Positions 33,230-40,282 of a stretch of DNA of 64,000 nt are shown here, in pieces. The position numbers and the translations under genes are program-made. The stretch is taken from contig JAHREW010000011.1 of NCBI GenBank assembly GCA_020883125.1, positions 92,506 through 156,505 on the forward strand, read 5' to 3'. Under the pieces are notes generated by a model that was given only the letters and a program-made list of their open reading frames with translations, ran no database searches and was not told where the DNA came from. The stretch is from Microcoleus sp. CAWBG506 (GTDB taxonomy: Bacteria > Cyanobacteriota > Cyanobacteriia > Cyanobacteriales > Microcoleaceae). Within the stretch, counting starts at the first letter, position 1, and every line of letters starts with the position of its first letter.

Positions 33230-34620
33230 TCTCCTCCTATTTCCACAAGTTTGCCAATATTAAAATCAATCCGAATCCACTCTTTCGGCTTCTGCAAATT
33301 TCCCCATAATAACAATGGGATTTGCCAATGATGCACCATCAAAAATGGTAATGGATCGTTCCAATCGAAGATGGCATCTTTACCTTGGGTGATAATTTGT
33401 AACCGCTCAGAAACTAGCTTTGGCGACGACAAATTAGTCACCAATCGCCAAATTTCATGGTAAATCCAGTAAGTCGGGCGACTAGATGCCAAGGGTTGCA
33501 CAGTCTCAGGTAAAGAGTCGCGATCTAAATAAGCCTTAGCGACATCGGGATGGTTGTAAAACATCGTGATGGCTGAATGGGTGCGGGGATTACATTCGAT
33601 CGCATAAATCTCTCCATCATCCGCCGCCTGAATGAAATCAAAGGAAACTTGTCCAGTCAAATTGAGACTTTTGGCAAACTGACGAATCCAATTTTCGATA
33701 TCCGGGCGATCGACATTTTCGTAGTTTACCTGAAATGCCGATGATTCACAACAACAGTGCAACTGAACATGACCATCACGGATGGTACTGTGAGTGCAAA
33801 ACTCTTGTCCCGGAATATACTCTTGCATAATCCAAGGTTTACTCTCAGAAATTGGTAAAGATTTGACAAAAGTGGCGGTTTGGGCTGGGGTTTCGCAGGG
33901 TAATTTAGTTAAGTCTAATCTGCGGATAGAATCGTAGGGAATACTTTTGATAATGTATTTGCGCTGTGCACCAGTGAAGTCAAAATCGATTACTTGTTGG
34001 GGATTTGTAATCAGGTACGACTTTGGAACTCGCAGCCCCAAGGCGATCGCAGCGGCGGCAAATGTATACTTATCATCCAATCGTTGTAGCATTTCCACAT
34101 CTACGTGCATTACCGTACAGTGGGGAGAAAGTATGCTTTGGACTTCGGCATCGTAGTAACTGGCTACTGGACTACAGACGGGAACATAGACATTAACTTT
34201 CTCTTGTTGGACGATTTTTAAGAGAGCTTGCGGGTATTCCTCTGTCTGGGGATTTGGTACTGTGTAAAAGCGATCGACCGCCCAAGAGTAACGATGACCA
34301 GTCAGCCAGTATTTCTCGGTTTCAACCAAAATGACCCGATGACCGGCCCTATGGAACGATCGGGCTAGCTGTAATGCCTTAGTCATCTTGCCGCCACTGA
34401 TCAAAATCGTTTGGGGATTGTTGGCTATAGGCGATCGCGACTGGAACGGTTTGATGATGATGGCTCTGAGCAAGGCTACGATTGTCAAGGCGAGATTCAG
34501 GGGCATTACTAATAGCAACAAAGTCAGAGTTACTATGGTTTTAAGTGCTGTTTGAAAGCGCCGATTCCCCACATTTGTTTCCGGTTCAGATGGCATCGCT
34601 GCAACTGAAATTGTTTTCAT
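33226..34620 (-). CDS. mysC: ATP-grasp mycosporine-glycine synthase
   Basis: A 464-residue ATP-grasp protein with an N-terminal membrane-like segment (TLTLLLLVMPLNLALTIVAL, residues about 30-50). It continues with TILISGGKMTKALQLAR, YIIKSIPYDS, WIMQEYIPGQEFCTHS and FIQAADDGEIYAIECNPRTH. MysC condenses glycine with 4-deoxygadusol to form mycosporine-glycine. The N-terminal hydrophobic stretch is normal for this family. It is separated from mysB by about 800 bp containing a toxin-antitoxin pair. Confidence 0.9.
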   Translation of the reverse strand: MKTISVAAMPSEPETNVGNRRFQTALKTIVTLTLLLLVMPLNLALTIVALLRAIIIKPFQSRSPIANNPQTILISGGKMTKALQLARSFHRAGHRVILVETEKYWLTGHRYSWAVDRFYTVPNPQTEEYPQALLKIVQQEKVNVYVPVCSPVASYYDAEVQSILSPHCTVMHVDVEMLQRLDDKYTFAAAAIALGLRVPKSYLITNPQQVIDFDFTGAQRKYIIKSIPYDSIRRLDLTKLPCETPAQTATFVKSLPISESKPWIMQEYIPGQEFCTHSTIRDGHVQLHCCCESSAFQVNYENVDRPDIENWIRQFAKSLNLTGQVSFDFIQAADDGEIYAIECNPRTHSAITMFYNHPDVAKAYLDRDSLPETVQPLASSRPTYWIYHEIWRLVTNLSSPKLVSERLQIITQGKDAIFDWNDPLPFLMVHHWQIPLLLWGNLQKPKEWIRIDFNIGKLVEIGGD

Positions 34621-34644
34621 AATTAACTTTCTGGTATGACATAC

Positions 34645-34730
34645 TAACGGGAGCGTCCCGATTTTGCAAATATACTCGTAGGGGCGAAGCCTTCCGGCAG
34701 TAAATCTCTGGTTCTGACGAATTAATTCTC
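34645..34730. repeat. Dispersed repeat (cgggagcgtcccgatt...gtaggggcgaagcc)
   Basis: A third copy of the element at 17400-17525 and 20325-20375, with gggagcgtcccgattttgca, cgtaggggcgaagc and taaatctctggttctgac. It lies between mysC and the broken mazF. Confidence 0.6.
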
Positions 34731-34734
34731 TATG

Positions 34735-35070
34735 TTAATCGACATCTAAATGCAGTTTTAGAGCAATATTTACAAACTGCATAATTTCCTCATTTAAACT
34801 CCCGACTGCATCGCTGGTAATTCGCTGTTAAATTGTCCGTATTTGCTGTACTTGCACTTTAGAAGATTTGGATAAACCGCTATCCTCTGGATTTAGCAAT
34901 ACCTCGAAAGGGTAGACACGGGTTATATTCGAGGTAATTGGTAGAATTGTAACTGTATTGGCGGCACGGTTATTAGCATCATTGCTTACCACCAATACGG
35001 GACGGCTTTTGTCTATCTCAGAACCGACTGTAGGACTGAGATTCGCATAGTAAATTTCACCACGTTTCAT
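34735..35070 (-). pseudogene. MazF-like toxin truncated by a nonsense codon
   Basis: The frame begins MKRGEIYYANLSPTVGSEID and continues through RPVLVVSNDANN, TVTILPITSN and KVQVQQIRTI, a standard MazF. A TAA at 34828-34830 then stops it at 80 residues. Past the stop the same frame continues as QRITSDAVGSLNEEIMQFVN to a second TAA at 34735, matching the C-terminal helix of the family. One base change accounts for it. Whether the 80-residue product is toxic is unknown. Confidence 0.82.
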
Positions 35071-35281
35071 CTGTTAATCCATCGGCAACTGTTAAATCCC
35101 AAACGGAGTCTACTTCGCTAGATGCTTGTCGGTAAGCAGATTCTAGTTCTTGATTCCGCAACAATTCCAAAGCTAATTCAATTACTTTGGATGGCGATTT
35201 GCATCCTTTAGCAATTTTGTAGCTTTCAATGAACTGTAGTAGTGATTGTGATAGGGAAATTGATATTTCTTTAGCTTGCAT
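35057..35281 (-). CDS. Ribbon-helix-helix-type antitoxin partner of the broken MazF
   Basis: A 74-residue antitoxin: N-terminal EISISLSQSLLQFIESYKIA (RHH strand and helix), SPSKVIELALELL, and the acidic toxin-binding tail SVWDLTVADGLTDETW. It overlaps the toxin start by 14 nt. It is a paralogue of the orphan at 30172. Its location inside the mys cluster suggests later insertion. Confidence 0.75.
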   Translation of the reverse strand: MQAKEISISLSQSLLQFIESYKIAKGCKSPSKVIELALELLRNQELESAYRQASSEVDSVWDLTVADGLTDETW

Positions 35282-35437
35282 TATCTTAGCAATTGGTAAT
35301 TACAAAGATTTCTACTTAACTATAGCACAAGTAGTAAATTAGGAGACGGCAGTGCCGTTTCCCTACAATATTATTTTGGGGTAGGGACACGGCATTGCCG
35401 TGTCCTCATTAATATTGCCGTGTCCTGATTAATATTG

Positions 35438-36241
35438 CTAAACGCGCCGAATCAAGGTAATCCCATCTCTCAATGGCACTAACACCTGCTCTACGCGCGG
35501 ATCGTCAACTACAGCCTGATTGAATTGGGCGATCGCAATTCCGTTAGCAGTAGCAGTACCCGACAAATAGGGCTGTCCCTGCATCAGAGTATTATCGGCA
35601 CAAATCAAGCCATTGGGAGCCAACAGCCCTGTGGTGAGCAGTAAATCGAGATAGTCAGTGTATCCAGCTTTGTCAGCATCGATAAACACCAAATCGAATA
35701 CTTCTCCAGCAGCAGCCAGTTGTTTCATGGTTTCTAGGGCTGGTGCCACCTTCACTGAGATTTTGTGGCCAGCAGTCGATTCCTGAAAACACTTCTGGGC
35801 AAACTCAGCTACATAAGCATCTACTTCGCAGGCTACCACTTCTCCATCAACAGGCAGGGCTTCGGCCATCGCTAGTGCTGAGTAGCCAGTAAACATCCCG
35901 ATTTCTAGCACGCGCTGTGCCTTCGTCAGATGGATGAGAAATTTCAGCATTTGCCCTTCCACATGACCGGAGAGCATCTCTTGTTCCAAGTGGCGCACTG
36001 TTTCGCCGTCAGAAAATCGCTTACTCCAATCTTCTGATTGGGTGCGCTTTACTAAGGTGGCTAAAGCTGGAGATTCCGCTGTGGTACAAAGGTTCAGGTA
36101 AGGATCGAGACCATTTGCCAACTCATAGGCTTGTTGTAATTCTGCCTTGAAAGCTCGATCGATCGCATCGATTGACTCTACCTGCTGGACAAGACTTTCC
36201 AGTAAAGAGGCCAAAATCCCGACTGGGGTAACAGGTCTCAT
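35438..36241 (-). CDS. mysB: SAM-dependent O-methyltransferase of MAA synthesis
   Basis: A 267-residue class I methyltransferase of the CCoAOMT type: RVLEIGMFTGYSALAMAEAL (SAM motif I), VACEVDAYVAEFA, FDLVFIDADKAGYTDYLDLL (metal-site Asp) and LICADNTLMQG. In MAA synthesis MysB methylates the MysA product to give 4-deoxygadusol. It begins 2 nt after the mysA stop, so the two are co-translated. Confidence 0.92.
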   Translation of the reverse strand: MRPVTPVGILASLLESLVQQVESIDAIDRAFKAELQQAYELANGLDPYLNLCTTAESPALATLVKRTQSEDWSKRFSDGETVRHLEQEMLSGHVEGQMLKFLIHLTKAQRVLEIGMFTGYSALAMAEALPVDGEVVACEVDAYVAEFAQKCFQESTAGHKISVKVAPALETMKQLAAAGEVFDLVFIDADKAGYTDYLDLLLTTGLLAPNGLICADNTLMQGQPYLSGTATANGIAIAQFNQAVVDDPRVEQVLVPLRDGITLIRRV

Positions 36242-36243
36242 CT

Positions 36244-37482
36244 TTATACCACCGCTGTGGAAGGAGTTCCAACTTTGTTCAATACCACATACATATTCTC
36301 GCCATCGCCATTGCGCGGATAGCTATGACAGATTTCTTGATGAACCGCTAGGGCTTCATCCAACTCGGTTCGAGTCAAATCATTCATGAAAAAGCAGTCA
36401 CCAATGGGGCACGGAGCCGCAGCACGTTGGAGACCGTCACGGGTACGGGCGATCGATGTTGTAGCCTTCCAGAGCAGTTCTGGAGTCAGATAAGGGCTAT
36501 CAATTGCCAGTCCGAGGCGACTCATTAATCCTAAGATGCGATCGCGCGAGGCGATCGAAATGTAGCCCCGCTGTTCGGCAATCGTCGCCGAAAAAGCCAT
36601 ATCGATAGCGACACTGTGGCCGTGGAACATCGGAATTTCCGGTGTTAGTTCCAGCGTCGGACTCCAAGTGTGGCCATAAGCAATCACTCGATCCAAATCT
36701 AGCTCGTGTAGGTTTGGTACTTCTAATGCCAGCATTGACTGAATCGCGTTGTAGGTTAACCGATGTGCCACTTCGCGCAGTTCGGATGTGCCGTCTAAAT
36801 AACCAAAATGGCTATGCAGTAATGCTTCGCCGTAGTTTTCTAACAACTCAAAGATTTCTTTGTTACCTACTACGGCGATCTTAATTAACTCTGCCATGCC
36901 GTTGCGTATTTGGTCGATCGGCAGAGTTTTCAGGAAGGAGAAGTCTAAAATTACTTTCTGCGAAGCGTGGTAAGCACCGAGACGGTTTTTCAGCTTACCG
37001 TGGTTCACGGCTACCTTAATCGCCACACTCGCATCAATCAGCCCAATTAAGGTTGTCGGTACACGAATATAGTTAGTCCGACGGCGATAGGAGGAGCAGG
37101 CAAAACCAGCTACGTCCGTAGTCAATCCACCACCAACCACCAACACAGGTTCTTTCCGCACCAGTCCAAAATCAACGAAGGCATCTATGATGCTTTCAAA
37201 AGTTGTTAAGGTCTTATCCGGTTCCTTGATATTCACTGGAAAGACTGTTAAATCTATCTGGTGATACTTGAAATAAGCCTGCATCTGCTTGCCATACAGA
37301 CCATACACTGTTTCGTCTACAACCATTAAACAGCGACCAAATTGGCGGTAACTATCCGCAATTTCTGGATTTTCAAGCTTGAAAGCACCATCTACGTAGA
37401 GTAAGCTGAAATCAATTTTTTCGTACCCTTCAATATGAAAAGCGCGATCGGTAGCTGTAAACGTAGCTTGAATGTCACCCAT
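36244..37482 (-). CDS. mysA: Desmethyl-4-deoxygadusol synthase (sedoheptulose-phosphate cyclase)
   Basis: A 412-residue dehydroquinate-synthase-like cyclase: [40 protein letters not shown] (NAD/substrate loop), [20 protein letters not shown], the metal ligands in [12 protein letters not shown] and [13 protein letters not shown], and [10 protein letters not shown]. It converts sedoheptulose 7-phosphate to desmethyl-4-deoxygadusol, the first MAA step. I start at 37482 (MGDIQATF), matching the usual length of about 410; an ATG at 37605 would add 41 atypical residues. The 37483-37977 region upstream is AT-rich and presumably carries the cluster promoter; no clear boxes are assigned. Confidence 0.92.
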   Translation of the reverse strand: MGDIQATFTATDRAFHIEGYEKIDFSLLYVDGAFKLENPEIADSYRQFGRCLMVVDETVYGLYGKQMQAYFKYHQIDLTVFPVNIKEPDKTLTTFESIIDAFVDFGLVRKEPVLVVGGGLTTDVAGFACSSYRRRTNYIRVPTTLIGLIDASVAIKVAVNHGKLKNRLGAYHASQKVILDFSFLKTLPIDQIRNGMAELIKIAVVGNKEIFELLENYGEALLHSHFGYLDGTSELREVAHRLTYNAIQSMLALEVPNLHELDLDRVIAYGHTWSPTLELTPEIPMFHGHSVAIDMAFSATIAEQRGYISIASRDRILGLMSRLGLAIDSPYLTPELLWKATTSIARTRDGLQRAAAPCPIGDCFFMNDLTRTELDEALAVHQEICHSYPRNGDGENMYVVLNKVGTPSTAVV

Positions 37483-37977
37483 AAAATTTTTGCACTTTCG
37501 TGTTGGTAAGTAACTGTAAGTATCCGGGCGACCCTCAAAATTATCAATCCCTTTGTTAGCAAGCTTCCTAGATATTAACTGGACAAATTGATTATTTAAT
37601 ATCACTTTAACAATTGACCTGAAAATTTACTTTCAGATTTGTTTGTTAAGAATACGTTAAATACTGTTTGTACAGCATTTATGCTGAAAGCTATCCTAGG
37701 ATCGAGTTGAGACGGCCTCAATGCTTACACAAAACTTAACATAACGAATTTCTCATATTTGTGCAACCAAATTTAGAAAATTCTCATAAAACAGTTGAGA
37801 AATATTAGATAATCGGCGATTATCAGTTAAAAAGTTGATAATAATTCAGTATTTTAGGTAATTAATGTGTTTTATGATACTCAGTAAGTCAAATAGCGAT
37901 CGCGATCCAAATAAATGTATAAAATTATACTGAAAATTGATGGAGTGTTTTAAATTGACTTAGATCGTCAATTTAGC

Positions 37978-38557
37978 TTAAGCTGGAAACACCAAGGATA
38001 AATCTAGGGACAAATCGGGAAACCCCGGAATTACAACAGCCTCATTGGGCAAAAGGACTCGTTGCGATCTATAATTGAAATTACCTTGTCTTTTTTGATA
38101 AGGTTCGCTGTAGATTTCCAGTTGATTATCGACCAAGTTAAATATCCAATAATTCGCAATTCCAGCTTCAGCGTATAGAGATAGCTTGGTTTGGCGATCG
38201 TACTTTAAAGTAGAATCGGAAACCTCAATCACTAACAAGATATCCGCAGGTTCCGGGTGAGAATCTAAATAATTATCAGAACGATTGCGGGCGATAACAA
38301 CATCAGGTTCTGGTTCGCTATCTGTAGTAGATAAAATTATCGGCTCTTGTACGCGCAAATGAGCAAGTCTTCCGAGTAAAATGACTAATTACCGAAGTAA
38401 AAGACTGTTACAAACAGAGTGAAACCTACCTTGAGCAGCCATTTTGATAATTTCTCCGCGAATCAATTCAACTCGCTCATCGGGAGCGAAAAAATTCCAG
38501 TTCTCCCAAACGGTGATATTCTGCGATCGAGAATCGTTTTGCAGTTACAGTAGTCAT
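37978..38557 (-). pseudogene. Uma2 (DUF820) family pseudogene
   Basis: The full frame would start at 38557 (MTTVTAKRFSIAEYHRLGEL). It shifts frame at a run of six T, continues as APDERVELIRGEIIKMAAQG, meets a TAA at 38389-38391, then carries on as LRVQEPIILSTTDSEPEPDV and IEVSDSTLKYDRQTKLSLYA to the end. The C-terminal 126 residues remain open. At least two lesions disable it. An intact relative is at 31216. Confidence 0.8.
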
Positions 38558-38657
38558 AAAAACACTCGGTAAGTGGGAAACTCAGAGTCTTTAGTAGTAG
38601 GTTGGGTTTCGTTTCACGGGCCCAACCTACAGATTAGCTGACTATTTGATGCGATAA

Positions 38658-38807
38658 TATAGCAATCCTAAATGATTTGTACATATTTGTAGGGGTAGTG
38701 CCAAGAGTGCCTACCAAGAGCGTCAACTAAAGAGGGCAACCACGGGGGGTTGCCCCTACAAGAATTACGCTGATGAACGGACTGGATAATGATTTAGGAT
38801 TGCTATA
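38658..38807. mobile_element. 150-bp MITE-like element with 16-bp terminal inverted repeats
   Basis: TATAGCAATCCTAAAT at 38658-38673 is the exact inverse of ATTTAGGATTGCTATA at 38792-38807. Inside are gtaggggtagtgcc and gggcaaccacggggggttgcccc. No coding capacity. It ends 2 bp before the ribH stop codon. A separate palindrome, gtaggttgggtttcg...ggcccaacctac, lies at about 38597-38629. Confidence 0.75.
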
Positions 38808-38809
38808 CA

Positions 38810-39358
38810 TTAAGCCCGATCGCCCGACAGCACTTCAACAGCAGAAGCAGCAGCTAATTGATCGTAAGAACTTCCACCCAAACCATTAACTTGACGCATT
38901 AAAGTACCCATTTCCAAAGCACTCATTGCATAATTCCAGCCCAAATTGCTTTTAATTCCGGCCCTTTCCAAAGCTTGCTGCATAGTGTCAGTCGTCACCA
39001 CCCCAAAAATCACCGGTACTCCACTTTGAAAAGCAGCCGCAGCAATTCCTTTAGAAACTTCACCAGCGACAAAATCGAAATGAGGAGTTTGACCACGAAT
39101 CACCGCGCCCAGACAGATTACTGCATCGTAGCGACGAGAAAAAGCAGCTTGACGAGCAATCAAAGGAATCTCAAAACATCCTGGAACCCAATAAAAATCA
39201 ACCTGACTACCATGAGGATTAATATCAACCCCGTGGCGTTTCAAACAATCTTGACAACCTTCCAAAAGTTTGTTGACTACCATGTCGTTAAAACGACCGA
39301 TGACAATCGCAAACCGTAAAGATTCTGTCTGAGTAAAACTCCCCTCAAAAACTGCCAT
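38810..39358 (-). CDS. ribH: 6,7-dimethyl-8-ribityllumazine synthase
   Basis: A 182-residue lumazine synthase: [30 protein letters not shown], the phosphate loop [20 protein letters not shown] and [20 protein letters not shown] with the catalytic region. It performs the penultimate riboflavin step and forms hollow capsids. The C-terminus extends about 25 residues past the bacterial core. psbZ lies 230 bp upstream on the same strand, a neighbour pair I recall from other cyanobacteria. Confidence 0.93.
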   Translation of the reverse strand: MAVFEGSFTQTESLRFAIVIGRFNDMVVNKLLEGCQDCLKRHGVDINPHGSQVDFYWVPGCFEIPLIARQAAFSRRYDAVICLGAVIRGQTPHFDFVAGEVSKGIAAAAFQSGVPVIFGVVTTDTMQQALERAGIKSNLGWNYAMSALEMGTLMRQVNGLGGSSYDQLAAASAVEVLSGDRA

Positions 39359-39586
39359 AATGCTCTACTTTAGATATTAGATTTACGGTGACAATGCCAA
39401 ACAATAAATTCAGATTTTTAGGTTTTAGTGATGAGTTGTGAGCTTTGAATTTTGGCCCTGAATTAATCTATTGAAAGAATGGCTTCAATCAATAACTTAC
39501 TCAAAATTTAAGACTACTAAATTATAGCATAAATTTAAGTCAAAATTCAAAACTCACAACTATTTTGCCTTGATGATTACCGAATT

Positions 39587-39778
39587 TTAAACTACCAAAA
39601 AGTTTAAAACAGCCACGGCAATAACCAGCAAAAACCAGAGGCCAGAACCTGCGAAAATCAGTGTTTTAGATTGAGTCCAGTTTTGGGGAGAAGCATAAGC
39701 AACTGGAACACCAACTACCATCACAAATGACAGCAGTACCAAACCGAGTAGAACAACTTGAAACAGAATTGATAACAT
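39587..39778 (-). CDS. psbZ: Photosystem II protein Z (Ycf9)
   Basis: A 63-residue two-helix thylakoid protein: [20 protein letters not shown], then [12 protein letters not shown] and a second helix [20 protein letters not shown]. This is the PsbZ pattern and the usual length of 62-63. It sits at the edge of photosystem II and helps contacts with light-harvesting components and core stability. The ribosome site AAGGAGAAAAA precedes the ATG. Confidence 0.95.
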   Translation of the reverse strand: MLSILFQVVLLGLVLLSFVMVVGVPVAYASPQNWTQSKTLIFAGSGLWFLLVIAVAVLNFLVV

Positions 39779-40044
39779 TTTTTCTCCTTTCTATATAACT
39801 GTGCGTTGTTGAGAAATAGTTTCCCATAACCTGGAGAAACATTCCAGATTATAGTTTGTGACGGTTTCCCGATGGTCGATCGAGAAATTGTCGGTTGATT
39901 GATACGAAAGAGACTGTGCAAATTCGGGCGTTGCGCGAACAGGCTTTAGTAGCTCTTGAGATTTTTATCAATTTTATCATTGTTCGCTACTGCACAGAAA
40001 ACTGGAAAGGTTAAGTTACAGCCCACAGTCGTGTCAACTTTAAG

Positions 40045-40180
40045 GTCAAACCTTTATTCCGACAGGGACTGAAGTCCCTGTCTCAAAGCTGAAGTCCTCG
40101 CTATGAGGACTGATGAGTTCTTCAGTCCTCATAGCGAGGACTTTCGCTATTAGCCAGGGACTTTAGTCCTTGGCGGTCTT
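40045..40180. repeat. Palindromic repeat cluster with a perfect 21-bp stem
   Basis: AGTCCTCGCTATGAGGACTGA (40093-40113) and its exact complement (40122-40142) are separated by 8 nt. Flanking gggactgaagtccctg and agggactttagtccttgg are further inverted motifs. A similar dispersed palindrome family is common in cyanobacteria. No gene is seen in 39779-40282. Confidence 0.8.
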
Positions 40181-40282
40181 TCGGGCTAAGCTTTAACTAT
40201 TGGTTTCAGCCCGATCGCCCGATCCGGTATCCGAGCACGAGAAATTGCTACTCTGGGATTGAGAGATGCGGGATTTTCGGCT

